64,000 nt of DNA from Methylococcales bacterium (GCA_026398895.1 JAPLRZ010000047.1:124001-188000); one strand, 5' to 3'; shown: positions 24,265 through 34,558, counted from the first letter of the stretch. Translations and numbers: made by a program. Notes: a model not told the origin generated them from the sequence alone.

Positions 24265-26094
24265 GTGAATGTAAAAAGCTGGACTATTCAGCAATCAGCC
24301 CAAACCTATGCCATTGATAATTGGGGAGATGGTTATTTTGCCATTAATGCCAAAGGTCATGTCTGCGTTAAACCGAGTTCTGAGCAAGCAGTAGAGCTGG
24401 ATTTATACGAGATAGCCTTATCACTCAATGATAAAAATCTATCGTTGCCTGTGTTGGTGCGCTTTACTGATATTTTAAAAGATCGTGTTAAACGCCTACA
24501 AAACGCATTTACCAAAGCCTGTGTACAGCACAATTATCAGGGTAAGTACACGCCTGTTTATCCGATTAAAGTTAATCAACAGCGCAAAGTGGTAGAAGGC
24601 ATTTTAGCCGCTGACAATATTGGGCTGGAAGCAGGTAGCAAGCCAGAATTATTGGTCATTATGGCGTTATCGAAAAAAGGCGTAGTGGTGTGTAATGGCT
24701 ATAAAGACCGCGCTTATATACGCTTGGCATTAATCGGTTTAAAAATGGGCTTAGATTTATATCTAGTCATTGAAAAACCGCAAGAGCTGGAAGTCATTAT
24801 TGAAGAAGCGGCAAAGCTGGGCGTTAAGCCGCAATTAGGCGTGCGTATTCGCCTGTCCAGTATTAGCGCGGGAAAATGGCAAAACAGCGGCGGCGAAAAA
24901 TCCAAATTTGGTTTTCATGCGCATGAAGTATTGCAACTGATTGAACGCCTCAAACAAGCGGATTTGTTTGACACCCTAAAACTCATGCACTTTCACATGG
25001 GTTCACAAATTGCCAATATTCACGATATAAAAATCGCTTTAAAAGAAGCAGGGCAGTTTTATGTGGAATTACGTCGCTTAGGTGCGAACATCAAAATCGT
25101 CGATGCAGGGGGCGGTTTAGGGGTGGATTATGACGGCAGTCGCTCACGCCGTGAATCGTCTATTAACTACAGTTTGGATGAATACGCCCAAAATATCGTC
25201 CGCAGTTTTGCAGAACTATGCGCAGAAAAACAAGTGCCACAACCCGATATTATCACCGAATCAGGCAGAGCGTTAACTGCCCATCATGCGGTGCTGATTA
25301 CCAATGTCACCGATATTGAATCGGTTTATAGCAATCAAGCAGAACTGTCAGCCTTACCTGATAATCCCAACTCAGTTGAACATTACCACGATGCCCAATT
25401 TGCCTTGTCTGAAGCGAGGGCGCAATTTACCCAAGATAAATTAAGCATCACCGAATTGGCAAAAGCAGAAAATAGCTACTCGCTGGTGTGTCAGCAGATT
25501 AAAGACCAGCTTAATCCCACTAATCAAAGCGAAGCGACGATTTTGCAAGAACTCAATGAAAAATTAGCCGATAAAGTATTTTGCAATTTCTCGCTATTTC
25601 AATCGTTACCCGATATATGGGGTATCGATCAAATTTTCCCCATTATGCCCATACACCGTTTAGACGAACAACCTACGCGCCGCGCTGTGTTGCAAGATTT
25701 AACCTGTGATTCCGATGGCAGTATCGATCAATATATCGATGGGCAAAATATTGAACATACCTTACCGACTCATGTTATTGACAGCCAACAACCCTATCTT
25801 ATCGGCTTTTTTATGGTCGGCGCGTATCAAGAAATTCTAGGTGATATGCACAATTTATTCGGTGATACCCATTCCATCAACATCGAACTCGATGATGACG
25901 GCTACCATTTTTATGATTTGCAAGAAGGCGAAGACGTGGCTGATTTATTGGATTACGTCCATATCAGCACAGAAGAATTAAAAATCGCCTACCGTGAAAA
26001 GCTAGAAAATAGCCAACTCAGCAAACGCGAACAACACGAATATGAGCATGAAATACTGGCGGGATTAACGGCTTATACTTATTTAGAGAAATAG
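24265..26094 (+). CDS. speA: Biosynthetic arginine decarboxylase
   Basis: SpeA converts arginine to agmatine, the first step of the agmatine route to putrescine. The 609-residue fold-III PLP enzyme has K102 in TPVYPIKVNQQ as Schiff-base lysine, the HMGSQI motif, and GGGLGVDYDGSRS for phosphate binding. It is somewhat shorter than the E. coli protein (about 658). The start is GTG 24265 with CGGAG upstream; the N-terminus WTIQQSAQTYAIDNWGDGYF is characteristic. Confidence 0.95.
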   Translation: MNVKSWTIQQSAQTYAIDNWGDGYFAINAKGHVCVKPSSEQAVELDLYEIALSLNDKNLSLPVLVRFTDILKDRVKRLQNAFTKACVQHNYQGKYTPVYPIKVNQQRKVVEGILAADNIGLEAGSKPELLVIMALSKKGVVVCNGYKDRAYIRLALIGLKMGLDLYLVIEKPQELEVIIEEAAKLGVKPQLGVRIRLSSISAGKWQNSGGEKSKFGFHAHEVLQLIERLKQADLFDTLKLMHFHMGSQIANIHDIKIALKEAGQFYVELRRLGANIKIVDAGGGLGVDYDGSRSRRESSINYSLDEYAQNIVRSFAELCAEKQVPQPDIITESGRALTAHHAVLITNVTDIESVYSNQAELSALPDNPNSVEHYHDAQFALSEARAQFTQDKLSITELAKAENSYSLVCQQIKDQLNPTNQSEATILQELNEKLADKVFCNFSLFQSLPDIWGIDQIFPIMPIHRLDEQPTRRAVLQDLTCDSDGSIDQYIDGQNIEHTLPTHVIDSQQPYLIGFFMVGAYQEILGDMHNLFGDTHSINIELDDDGYHFYDLQEGEDVADLLDYVHISTEELKIAYREKLENSQLSKREQHEYEHEILAGLTAYTYLEK

Positions 26095-26164
26095 CCACCT
26101 GTGGGCGTGATTTCAATCACGCCTACAATCTATCCAAATCTACTCTATCAGCGGATAAATCAGG

Positions 26165-26977
26165 GGTAATGGGTCAAATCTGTAAATTGAGTTAAAATCA
26201 CGCGCAGAAAAAAGCCAACTAGCCCGCACAAAACGTTATGACCTGCTACCAAGAAATCACCTGTCCATTCTGTAAAAGTAACCAGATTGGTAAGTCTGGG
26301 CGCACTGCAACGGGAGAATCGCGTTACCGTTGTCGAAAACCTTTATGCTGAACTACCGATACCGAGCGTGCCAAGCAGGGATTAAGACACAGATAGTGGA
26401 AATGGCAATCAATGGTAGCGGCATCCGCGATACGGCGCGGGTGCTAAAAATCAACAAGAACACCTCATCAGTACCTTAAAAAAAGCCAATACGCTGGTAC
26501 AAGTTCATCCCAAGCTAACTGAACTCACCGCGAATAGCGGGCTAGAAGCCGCTTTCGCGGTTGAGATGGACGAACAGTGGTCTTATGTAGGCAACAAATC
26601 CAACCACCGCTGGCGGTGGCACGCTGTTGATCATGCCACTAACACGGTACTCGCTTATGTATTTGGTCGGCGTAAGGATGACGTATTCAAGCAACTCAAA
26701 ACCTTGCTTGCCCCCTTTAATATTACCTGCTTCTACACAGATGATTGGGGAGCTTATGAACGTCACCTTGAGGCTGACAAACATGAAATTGGTAAGCGCA
26801 ATACACAAAAAATCGAACGTAAAAATCTAAACTTTCGCACTTGGATCAAGCGACTTACACGCAAAACCTTATGCTTCTCGAAACTAGAGTCGATGCACGC
26901 ACGGTCATCGATTTACTGATTAACAAGGTCGTTGTAGGCGCGATATTTATACATAATTACAGATTTAACCCACTACC
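26165..26977 (+). mobile_element. IS1-family element, inactivated
   Basis: Inverted ends are visible: GGTAATGGGTCAAATCTGTAA at the left, and at the right the complement of GGTAGTGGGTTAAATCTGTAA. They enclose 813 bp, close to the usual IS1 length. An InsA-like frame starts at 26238 (MTCYQEITCPFCKSNQIG) but meets a stop near 26348, and later InsA homology is in another frame. The InsB-like frame 26566–26919 has the catalytic part (EMDEQWSYVGNKSNHRWRWH and YTDDWGAYERHL) but shifts before its end. I see no clear target-site duplication. It is unlikely to move by itself. Confidence 0.8.
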
Positions 26978-27182
26978 CATATATTGTCTACCCCACGAAA
27001 TCGGGAAGAGCCAAAAAAAACCTCGATTATTGAAGAAGCTATACAGAATGTCTAATACTCAAAAACAGCGTAAAAAATGGGGAAGTCCCTTGCGGGGCTT
27101 GTTTGTTATTAGCCTATTCAGCTCACCTTCAGTTATTATCGGTATTCTTGCTTAAATCAAAACACTTTATTAGGATATAACA

Positions 27183-27425
27183 ATGAAAAACACACTGCTA
27201 CTCACTTTACCTTTAATACTGACAGCTTGCACCGCTTATGATGTTAATCGTTACATTCCTTATGGTGTCAATGTCGGTACTCCTGCGCCGCGTCCTGTCT
27301 ACATTAATCATACTTACCAACAACCTTATCAGCAACCTAATCATTATGAACATGATAACTACAATGAGCATCATGATAATGGTAAACACAAGGGGCATAA
27401 TAAACATAAAGATCATGATGACTAG
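27183..27425 (+). CDS. Small His-rich lipoprotein
   Basis: The 80-residue protein has a lipoprotein signal ending in the lipobox LTAC, with C16 as the lipidated residue. After a short Pro/Tyr/Gln segment (YQQPYQQPNHYEHD), the last thirty residues are rich in His, Asp, Asn and Lys (HHDNGKHKGHNKHKDHDD). This would bind divalent metals such as Ni, Zn or Cu at the envelope, but that is inferred from composition. AGGATATAAC precedes the start. The end overlaps the end of the convergent PLP-enzyme gene by four bases. Confidence 0.7.
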   Translation: MKNTLLLTLPLILTACTAYDVNRYIPYGVNVGTPAPRPVYINHTYQQPYQQPNHYEHDNYNEHHDNGKHKGHNKHKDHDD

Positions 27426-28324
27426 CTTAGCAATCCGCGTTTGCCCTGCAAACCGCCTGTATGCACGGCGATAATGCGCTGATACGGTTTAAATGCTTGT
27501 TTTTTAATCAAGTCATAAAAACCATACAGCATTTTCCCTGTATACACAGGTTCTAATGGAATCTGTGCACGCGCTTCAAAATCGTCAATAAATGCCAGTA
27601 GTTCAGCATTGGTTTTGGCAAAACCGCCAACATGATAATCCAAGTTTATGTGCCAATTATCCCTATAATTGGGCAGCAAGCTATTCACCTCAGCGTTTAA
27701 AAAACCCGCATTTTTTAATGCAGCAAAGCCGATAACAGTGGTATCGGCAGTCACTGCATTGACTATGCCTGCTAAGGTTGTGCCTGTGCCACATGGCACA
27801 CAGAGGATATCGTAAGCAATATCGATTTCATGTACTAATTCTGCCACGCCTTTTAATGCTAAAGCTTGCGCTCCACCTTCGGGTAGCCAATATTGCCGTG
27901 GTTTTAAGTCAGGTAAATCGCTCCATTGTTTATACTGTCTGAGCAATCGATAATCAGAACGAGAGACGAACTTTAGTTCCATGCCCCAGTGCTGCACGTC
28001 TTGTAGCGTAGGTGTTAATGTTGCTGGTTGTTCGCCGCGAATTAGCCCAATGGTTTTTAAACCTAAGACTTTGCCTACATAAGCTAATGCGTGTAAATGG
28101 TTGGAGTAAGTCCCGCCCATACTGATAAGAGTATCCGAATCCAAACTTAGCGCGTGTTGCAAAATATATTTCAATTTGCGCCATTTATTACCAGAAATAA
28201 TTGGATGTAATAAATCATCACGCTTAATCCACAATTCGACTTGATACTGCTCAAGCAGAGGATCATCAATTTTTGTCAGAATCGATGGTTTAAAGGTTTG
28301 TTCTAATGTAATAAGTTCTTTCAA
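27422..28324 (-). CDS. ACC deaminase/D-cysteine desulfhydrase family PLP enzyme
   Basis: The 300-residue tryptophan-synthase-beta-like PLP enzyme has the family motif LWIKRDDLLHPIISGNKWRK with PLP lysine K47, MGGTYSNHLHALA, and GTGTTLAGI for phosphate binding. Members act on D-cysteine or on 1-aminocyclopropane-1-carboxylate; in non-plant-associated bacteria D-cysteine desulfhydrase activity is more usual. The sequence alone does not decide. It stands alone between the lipoprotein and the polysaccharide locus. Confidence 0.85.
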   Translation of the reverse strand: MKELITLEQTFKPSILTKIDDPLLEQYQVELWIKRDDLLHPIISGNKWRKLKYILQHALSLDSDTLISMGGTYSNHLHALAYVGKVLGLKTIGLIRGEQPATLTPTLQDVQHWGMELKFVSRSDYRLLRQYKQWSDLPDLKPRQYWLPEGGAQALALKGVAELVHEIDIAYDILCVPCGTGTTLAGIVNAVTADTTVIGFAALKNAGFLNAEVNSLLPNYRDNWHINLDYHVGGFAKTNAELLAFIDDFEARAQIPLEPVYTGKMLYGFYDLIKKQAFKPYQRIIAVHTGGLQGKRGLLS

Positions 28325-28412
28325 ATGAATTTACAGGAAATTTAACAGGGTCAGCGAATATTTACCAAAAATCAGCTTAACATAAAAAATAATCTAAGCC
28401 ATAAATAGCCGT

Positions 28413-28418
28413 TATAAT
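28413..28418 (+). promoter_or_regulatory. Candidate -10 box of the polysaccharide locus
   Basis: A perfect TATAAT lies 39 bases before rfbF. I see no good -35 at standard spacing and no JUMPstart element, so the promoter assignment is tentative. Confidence 0.35.
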
Positions 28419-28456
28419 CACAGCCTGCCTCACTATCAACTTTTTTAGCCAATTAA

Positions 28457-29227
28457 ATGAAAGCAATTATACTCGCAGGCGGTTTAGGCACGCGTATCAG
28501 CGAAGAAACCTCAACGCGCCCAAAACCGATGGTAGAAATCGGCGGTAAGCCAATACTGTGGCATATTTTAAAAACCTATTCCGCACACGGTATCAACGAT
28601 TTTATTATTTGCTGTGGTTACAAAGGTTATGTGATTAAAGAATATTTCGCCAACTATTTTCTGCATAGCTCCGATGTCACCTTTGATATGCAAAATAATC
28701 AAATGGAAGTGCATGAGCGTCATGCTGAACCGTGGCGTGTTACCTTGGTTGATACAGGGGATGACACACTGACGGGTGGACGCTTAAAACGAGTGGCAAG
28801 TTATGTGCAAGACGAGGAGGCGTTTTGTTTTACTTACGGTGATGGAGTCGCGGATATTAATGTCTCAGCACAACTGGCATTTCATCAACGACACGGTAAG
28901 TTAGCCACCATTACCGCCGTACAACCCCCTGGTCGTTACGGCGCATTAAATCTGGACGGCGATACAGTGCGTGGTTTTATTGAAAAGCCCCAAGGCGATG
29001 GCGGTTGGATTAACGGTGGTTTTTTTGTGTTATCGCCGCGCTGTATTGATTTGATTGTAGGCGATGAGAGTTCGTGGGAAGGCGAGCCATTAATGCAGCT
29101 TGCTGAACAAAATGAATTACGCGCCTATTCACATCAAGGTTTTTGGCAACCAATGGATACTTTACGCGACAAAAATCATTTGGAAGCCTTATGGGATAGC
29201 GGTAAAGCACCGTGGAAAATATGGTAG
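28457..29227 (+). CDS. rfbF: Glucose-1-phosphate cytidylyltransferase
   Basis: RfbF makes CDP-glucose from CTP and glucose-1-phosphate. The 256-residue nucleotidyltransferase starts [20 protein letters not shown], then [19 protein letters not shown], the signature of this enzyme rather than of the dTDP- or UDP-forming ones. It is the first gene of the locus and overlaps rfbG, so CDP-linked deoxysugar synthesis starts here. Confidence 0.95.
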   Translation: MKAIILAGGLGTRISEETSTRPKPMVEIGGKPILWHILKTYSAHGINDFIICCGYKGYVIKEYFANYFLHSSDVTFDMQNNQMEVHERHAEPWRVTLVDTGDDTLTGGRLKRVASYVQDEEAFCFTYGDGVADINVSAQLAFHQRHGKLATITAVQPPGRYGALNLDGDTVRGFIEKPQGDGGWINGGFFVLSPRCIDLIVGDESSWEGEPLMQLAEQNELRAYSHQGFWQPMDTLRDKNHLEALWDSGKAPWKIW

Positions 29228-30285
29228 TACAATGCGATTTTTGGCAGGACAAAAAGGTTTTTCTAACAGGACACACAGGTTTTAAAGGTGGTTGGTTAGC
29301 TTTATGGTTGCAATCTTTAGGCGCGAAAGTCACAGGTTACGCCTTATCGCCACCGACTGAGCCGAATCTTTTTACCGTCGCTAATATTGAACAAGGTTTA
29401 ATCAATCATATCATTGGCGATATTCGCAATGCGGAACAACTTAAAGCCGCCATGCAAGCCGCGCAACCTGACATCGTGCTGCATTTAGCCGCTCAAGCTT
29501 TAGTACGTTATTCTTACGCTAACCCTATAGAAACCTATAGTGTTAATGTCATGGGGACGGTGCATTTATTGGAAGCTGTTCGCGCCACGCCTAGCGTCAA
29601 AGCGGTGGTGAACGTCACCACTGATAAATGCTATGAAAACCGTGAATGGCATTGGGGCTATCGAGAAAATGAAGCCCTAGGCGGTTTTGATCCCTATTCC
29701 AGTAGCAAAGGTTGTGCGGAATTAGTGACTGCTGCTTATCGGCAATCCTTTTTACAAACGGCAGGTGTGGCATTAGCCAGTGCCAGAGCTGGCAATGTTA
29801 TCGGCGGCGGCGATTGGGCAACGGATAGATTACTCCCCGATTTTTTACGCGCCATTGATGCGAACGAGCCATTAATTATTCGCTCACCCGAAGCGACGCG
29901 CCCGTGGCAACACGTTTTAGAACCTTTATCAGGTTATTTGCTGTTAGCTGAACGCTTATTTACTGACGGTGCGGATTTTGCCGAAGCGTGGAATTTTGGT
30001 CCACTCGATGAAGATGCGCGTTCAGTGCGTTGGATTATTGAGCAGTTGGCAACACATCGTCCTGATGTAAACTGGCAATGTGAGCCAGCCCCTCAAGCAC
30101 ACGAAGCTCATTATTTAAAATTGGACAGCAGTAAAGCAGGGCAGCGTTTACAATGGCAACCGTGCTGGCGATTAGCGACCGCATTACAAAAAACCCTCGC
30201 ATGGCACGAAGCATGGCGCGAGGGTCAAGATATGCAGGTTTTAACATTGGCGCAAATTCACGGATATACTCATGGCACGATTTGA
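29221..30285 (+). CDS. rfbG: CDP-glucose 4,6-dehydratase
   Basis: RfbG converts CDP-glucose to CDP-4-keto-6-deoxyglucose. The extended SDR protein has the NAD loop [31 protein letters not shown] and the catalytic YSSSK in [16 protein letters not shown] 29221 overlaps the end of rfbF; an in-frame GTG at 29212 is possible. Its product feeds the following epimerase and C-methyltransferase. Confidence 0.94.
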   Translation: MVVQCDFWQDKKVFLTGHTGFKGGWLALWLQSLGAKVTGYALSPPTEPNLFTVANIEQGLINHIIGDIRNAEQLKAAMQAAQPDIVLHLAAQALVRYSYANPIETYSVNVMGTVHLLEAVRATPSVKAVVNVTTDKCYENREWHWGYRENEALGGFDPYSSSKGCAELVTAAYRQSFLQTAGVALASARAGNVIGGGDWATDRLLPDFLRAIDANEPLIIRSPEATRPWQHVLEPLSGYLLLAERLFTDGADFAEAWNFGPLDEDARSVRWIIEQLATHRPDVNWQCEPAPQAHEAHYLKLDSSKAGQRLQWQPCWRLATALQKTLAWHEAWREGQDMQVLTLAQIHGYTHGTI

Positions 30286-30832
30286 TTTTATCCCCACGCC
30301 GTTGCAAGGTTTGCTGGTCGTACAACGCCTAGCCATCAGTGACGCACGCGGATTTTTATCACGGTTTTATTGTGCAGACGAATTTCGTGAGATGGGAGTG
30401 AGCAAACCCATTGCGCAAATAAATCATACCCTGACACGGCAACAAGGCGCGGTGCGCGGCTTACATTTTCAACACTCTCCCTACTCAGAAACCAAATTAG
30501 TCAGTTGTCTACATGGTGAAATATGGGATGTTGCCGTTGACCTGCGCTATAATTCCCCGACTTTTTTACACTGGCATGGTGAAATGCTCAGTGCGGACAA
30601 TCGCAAAAGCTTGTTAATTCCAGACGGTTACGCACATGGTTTTCAAACCTTAACGCCTGATTGTGAGTTAATTTATTTGCACACCGAAGCGTATCATCCC
30701 GAAGCAGAAGGCGGTTTGTCAGTGACTGATCCACGTTTAAACATTACTTGGCAGCTGCCTATCAGCGAATTATCGCCGCGTGACGCTAACCATCCTCTTA
30801 TTAGCTCAGATTTTCATGGAATTGTGTTATGA
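30272..30832 (+). CDS. RmlC-like sugar 3,5-epimerase
   Basis: The 186-residue cupin-fold protein matches RmlC: VRGLHFQHSPYSETKLVSCL with catalytic-type H65, GEIWDVAVDLR, and IPDGYAHGF with the conserved Tyr. In this setting the substrate should be the CDP-4-keto-6-deoxyhexose made by RfbG, or its C-methylated derivative, not dTDP-rhamnose precursor, because no rmlA, rmlB or rmlD is present. It overlaps its neighbours on both sides. Confidence 0.88.
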   Translation: MARFDFIPTPLQGLLVVQRLAISDARGFLSRFYCADEFREMGVSKPIAQINHTLTRQQGAVRGLHFQHSPYSETKLVSCLHGEIWDVAVDLRYNSPTFLHWHGEMLSADNRKSLLIPDGYAHGFQTLTPDCELIYLHTEAYHPEAEGGLSVTDPRLNITWQLPISELSPRDANHPLISSDFHGIVL

Positions 30833-32055
30833 AATGCCGCCACTGCCACACCGAGTTAAGTTTATCGTTTATTGATTTAGGGGCAGCACCGCCGTCTAAT
30901 GCTTATCTGACGCTATCCAGTTTATCCACATCCGAAAAACACTATCCATTGCGCGTACTGGTATGTGGTGAATGTTGGTTAGTGCAAACCGAAGATTATG
31001 CCAATGTCGATGAATTATTTTCAGCAGATTATGCTTATTTCAGTTCTTTTTCTAGCAGTTGGTTAGCTCATGCCGAACTTTATGTTACCACCATGATAGC
31101 CCGATTCGCCTTAACGGCTAACGCACTGGTTATTGAAGTTGCCGCAAATGACGGTTATTTATTGCAATACGTTAAAGCACGCGGTGTGCATTGCTTAGGC
31201 ATTGAGCCTACCACCAGCACTGCGAATGCCGCTAGAGCTAAAGGCATAGACATTATTGAAGATTTTTTCGGCGTGGCATTAGCGCAAACTTTAGTTGAAC
31301 AAGGCAAAGCCGCTGATTTAACTGCCGCCAATAATGTCTTAGCCCACGTTCCTGACATTAATGATTTTGTCGCAGGTTTCGCGCTGTTATTAAAACCATC
31401 AGGCGTTGCCACCTTTGAATTTCCACATTTATTGCGTTTAGTCGCTGATAACCAATTTGATACTATTTATCACGAACATTATTCCTACCTATCACTGACC
31501 GCCGTACAACGTATTTTTGCTGACAATGGCTTGCAAGTATTTGATGTTGAAGAACTGACTACCCACGGTGGTAGTTTGCGCGTTTACGCACAACGCAGTG
31601 ATGTCGGTGAACGCGCTGTTAGTCCGAATGTGGCGCGATTATTAGCGATTGAAACGAAGGCAGGTATCACCACGCCTGCGTTTTATAGCGGCTTTCAAGC
31701 CCGCGCGGATAAAGTAAAAAATGATTTTCTACGCTTTTTGATTGATGCTAAACAAGCAGGTAAAACAATAGCGGCTTACGGCGCGGCAGCAAAAGGCAAC
31801 ACACTATTAAATTATGCAGGCGTACGCCCTGATTTATTGCCTTATGTAGTAGATCGCAATCCTGCCAAACAACACAAATTCTTACCCGCCAGCCGTATTC
31901 CCATCGTTGACGAAATTCAACTGCAACAAACCAAACCTGATTATGTGGTGATTTTACCGTGGAATTTACGCACCGAAATCATGGCACAACTGGCATATAT
32001 TCGTGACTGGGGTGGACAGTTTGTTACCGCCGTACCCAAATTGGTGATTGAATGA
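30829..32055 (+). CDS. NDP-sugar C-methyltransferase
   Basis: The 408-residue protein has the three-part layout of deoxysugar C-methyltransferases such as TylC3: an N-terminal zinc site (C3, C6, C46, C49), a SAM-binding middle domain (LVIEVAANDGYLLQYVKARG), and a C-terminal domain with YGAAAKGNTLLNY. These enzymes add a methyl group, usually at C-3 of a 4-keto-6-deoxy sugar. With rfbF, rfbG and the epimerase upstream, a CDP-linked branched-chain sugar is the likely product. The start overlaps the previous stop by four bases. Confidence 0.85.
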   Translation: MKCRHCHTELSLSFIDLGAAPPSNAYLTLSSLSTSEKHYPLRVLVCGECWLVQTEDYANVDELFSADYAYFSSFSSSWLAHAELYVTTMIARFALTANALVIEVAANDGYLLQYVKARGVHCLGIEPTTSTANAARAKGIDIIEDFFGVALAQTLVEQGKAADLTAANNVLAHVPDINDFVAGFALLLKPSGVATFEFPHLLRLVADNQFDTIYHEHYSYLSLTAVQRIFADNGLQVFDVEELTTHGGSLRVYAQRSDVGERAVSPNVARLLAIETKAGITTPAFYSGFQARADKVKNDFLRFLIDAKQAGKTIAAYGAAAKGNTLLNYAGVRPDLLPYVVDRNPAKQHKFLPASRIPIVDEIQLQQTKPDYVVILPWNLRTEIMAQLAYIRDWGGQFVTAVPKLVIE

Positions 32056-33158
32056 ACGAAAAAATTTATTACACAAAACCGTCCATTACGGAAAAAGAAA
32101 TTGAATATGCAACTGATGCCGCTAGAAATGGTTGGGGTGATCGTTGCTATGAATATATCAATCGATTTGAACAGGGTTTTAAACAACATTTAGCCGTTAA
32201 TCATGCGATTGCTACCTCAAGTTGTACGGGGGCAATGCATATCGGGCTTGCCGCGCTGGGTGTAGGATTAGGTGATGAAGTAATATTAGCTGACACCAAT
32301 TGGATAGCCACTGCCGCACCTATTACTTACTTAAGTGCAACACCTGTTTTTGTCGATATTTTGCCCGACACTTGGTGTATTGATCCTGTGCAAGCCGAAG
32401 CAGCGATTACATCAAAAACTAAAGCGATAATTGCCACCCATCTCTATGGCAATTTATGTGACATGGATGCCTTAATCGCACTGGGTAATAAATATGGTAT
32501 TCCCATTATCGAAGATGCTGCCGAAGCCATTGGTTCAGTTTATAAAGGCAAACGTGCTGGCTCAATGGGTATGTTTGGGGTGTTTTCTTTTCATGGCACA
32601 AAAACGCTAACTACGGGCGAAGGAGGTATGTTCGTCACTAATAATAGCGAGCTTTACGAAACCGTTTTGACATTAAACAATCATGGGCGTTCACGCAACC
32701 AAACAAAACAATTTTGGCCTGATATGATTGGCTTTAAATATAAAATGTCCAATATTCAGGCGGCAATTGGTTGTGCGCAGATGGAAAGAATTGAAAGTCT
32801 CATTAATCGTAAACGAGAAATATTTTCTTTTTACGCCGATAATTTACAGCAATTTAATAAAATTCATTTGAATCCAGAAAAGAAAAATACTTTAAATGGA
32901 TATTGGATGCCAACTGTAGTTTTCGATAAAAAAACACAGATTACTAGAGAAATATTAATTGATGTTTTTTCTAAAGAAAATATAGATGCTCGTGTTTTCT
33001 TTTATCCCCTTAGCTCATTATCAATGTTTACCCCAGTTGCCAATTATAATTCTTATGATATTCCAACGCGTGCAATTAATCTTCCATCCTATGATGAGAT
33101 GACAAAAGAAAATCAAATTTCTATTATTGATTGTATTAAAAAAATAATTAATGAATAG
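32052..33158 (+). CDS. DegT/DnrJ/EryC1-family sugar aminotransferase
   Basis: The 368-residue PLP protein has the family's VPVFVDI-like segment (SATPVFVDILPDTWCID), EDAAEAIGSVYKGKRAG, and PLP lysine K184 in SFHGTKTLTTGEGG. The lysine argues for a transaminase and not an RfbH-type dehydratase. It presumably makes an amino-dideoxy sugar for this glycan. An acyltransferase gene overlaps its end, consistent with N-acylation of the product. The second half is AT-rich, unlike the upstream genes. Confidence 0.87.
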   Translation: MNEKIYYTKPSITEKEIEYATDAARNGWGDRCYEYINRFEQGFKQHLAVNHAIATSSCTGAMHIGLAALGVGLGDEVILADTNWIATAAPITYLSATPVFVDILPDTWCIDPVQAEAAITSKTKAIIATHLYGNLCDMDALIALGNKYGIPIIEDAAEAIGSVYKGKRAGSMGMFGVFSFHGTKTLTTGEGGMFVTNNSELYETVLTLNNHGRSRNQTKQFWPDMIGFKYKMSNIQAAIGCAQMERIESLINRKREIFSFYADNLQQFNKIHLNPEKKNTLNGYWMPTVVFDKKTQITREILIDVFSKENIDARVFFYPLSSLSMFTPVANYNSYDIPTRAINLPSYDEMTKENQISIIDCIKKIINE

Positions 33159-33813
33159 AAAAAAATATATTTTATGGGGAGCTACGGGGCAAGCTAAAGT
33201 ATTGGCGGATATAATTCACAGTGCTGGTGGAATTATATCTAAAATATTCGATAATAACCGCATTGCTAGCCCATTAAATAATGTTGAAATAGGCTATGGT
33301 ATAAGCGATTTTGAAAGTTGGTTAACGACTGTTAAAGATATTAATGCCTATTCTGCTATTGCTGCTATAGGCGGAGAAAGAGGCTTTGATAGATTTGAAT
33401 TTTATCAATTATTTTGTAATAAAGGACTCGCTGTCCCTTCAATTTTTCATCAAACCGCTTTTGTGAGTCAATCTGCAAAACTCGGTGAAAATGTGCAAAT
33501 TTTGGCAAATGCTTTTGTAGGTGTCGAAGTTGTAATTGGACATGCGTCTATTATTAATAGCAACGCCAGTGTAGATCATGAATGTATTTTAGGTATAGGC
33601 ACACATATTGCCCCAGCCGCAACCTTATGTGGTTGCGTCACCGTTGGTGATTTTTCAATGCTAGGGGCGGGCAGTACCGTGTTACCCCGAATTAATATCG
33701 GTTCAAATGTTATTATTGGAGCTGGTTCTGTTGTTACTAAAGATATTCCAAATAATGTGATTGCTTATGGTAATCCTGCAAAAATAATTAGGAGACGCGA
33801 AATTGTTAGATGA
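33151..33813 (+). CDS. PglD/NeuD-like sugar O- or N-acyltransferase
   Basis: The 220-residue protein starts with a Rossmann-like segment (YILWGATGQAKVLADIIHSA) and ends in a left-handed beta-helix of hexapeptide repeats (ILANAFVGVEVVIGHASIIN, GIGTHIAPAATL, VIIGAGSVVTKDIP). This is the PglD/NeuD layout, which uses acetyl-CoA. Overlap with the aminotransferase gene suggests that it acylates the amino sugar. Base composition is clearly AT-rich. Confidence 0.85.
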   Translation: MNRKKYILWGATGQAKVLADIIHSAGGIISKIFDNNRIASPLNNVEIGYGISDFESWLTTVKDINAYSAIAAIGGERGFDRFEFYQLFCNKGLAVPSIFHQTAFVSQSAKLGENVQILANAFVGVEVVIGHASIINSNASVDHECILGIGTHIAPAATLCGCVTVGDFSMLGAGSTVLPRINIGSNVIIGAGSVVTKDIPNNVIAYGNPAKIIRRREIVR

Positions 33814-34558
33814 AAATTTAGTGACAGAAATGTCAAAAGATACTGAATTACAAGAAATTAAACGAGTTTTTTTTAATAAAACCTGTGAATATAAATATTC
33901 TTATAATTTTTCATGGATGGATAGACCTATTATTCAATATCCACAAGACATCGTAGCGATGCAGGAATTGATTTTTGAGGTCAAACCCGATTTAATTATT
34001 GAAACAGGTATTGCACACGGTGGTTCTCTGGTATTCAGTGCGTCTATGCTGGCACTTCTGGACATGACTGACGCAATAGAAACGGGTACAACTATTAATC
34101 CAGTGCAATCTGAGCGTAAAGTACTAGGTATTGACATCGATATTCGCGCCCACAATCGCGCTGCTATCGAAGCGCATCCAATGGCATCACGCATTCAAAT
34201 GATTCAAGGCTCCAGTATCGCACCCAACATCATTGAACAAGTTAGGCAAATCGCAAAAGATTATTCGCGCATCTTAATTTGCCTAGATTCTAATCATACT
34301 CACGACCATGTCTTAGCAGAATTACAAGCCTACGCATCACTGACCAGCGTGGGTAGTTATTGCGTTGTTTTTGACACTGTCATTGAAGATATGCCAGATG
34401 ATCTGTTTCCGAATAGACCGTGGGGACAAGGCAATAATCCTAAAACTGCTGTATGGGAATATCTGAAAAACCACCATGAATTTGAAATCGATCAAAGTAT
34501 TCACAATAAATTATTAATAACTGTCGCTCCTGATGGTTATTTAAAACGAGTACGCTGA
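33803..34558 (+). CDS. CmcI-like (cephalosporin hydroxylase family) methyltransferase or hydroxylase
   Basis: TTG 33803 follows TAGGAGA by eight bases and overlaps the previous gene; ATG 33830 is an alternative. The 251-residue protein has the family pattern [36 protein letters not shown], and [18 protein letters not shown]. Members in glycan loci are usually annotated as cephalosporin hydroxylase but are probably SAM-dependent O-methyltransferases. Here it would modify a sugar of the repeat unit. Confidence 0.75.
   Translation: MLDENLVTEMSKDTELQEIKRVFFNKTCEYKYSYNFSWMDRPIIQYPQDIVAMQELIFEVKPDLIIETGIAHGGSLVFSASMLALLDMTDAIETGTTINPVQSERKVLGIDIDIRAHNRAAIEAHPMASRIQMIQGSSIAPNIIEQVRQIAKDYSRILICLDSNHTHDHVLAELQAYASLTSVGSYCVVFDTVIEDMPDDLFPNRPWGQGNNPKTAVWEYLKNHHEFEIDQSIHNKLLITVAPDGYLKRVR

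Noticed and set aside
27048-27155. 35-codon frame after the IS1 element (starts MSNTQKQRKKWGS)
   Set aside because: No good ribosome site and no recognisable family; probably chance frame in IS-adjacent DNA.
28320-28456. JUMPstart/ops element before the polysaccharide locus
   Set aside because: No GGCGGTAG-like sequence was found.
32052-33158. RfbH-type dehydratase instead of aminotransferase
   Set aside because: The active site has a Lys (K184) where RfbH has His, and no iron-sulfur Cys set is present.
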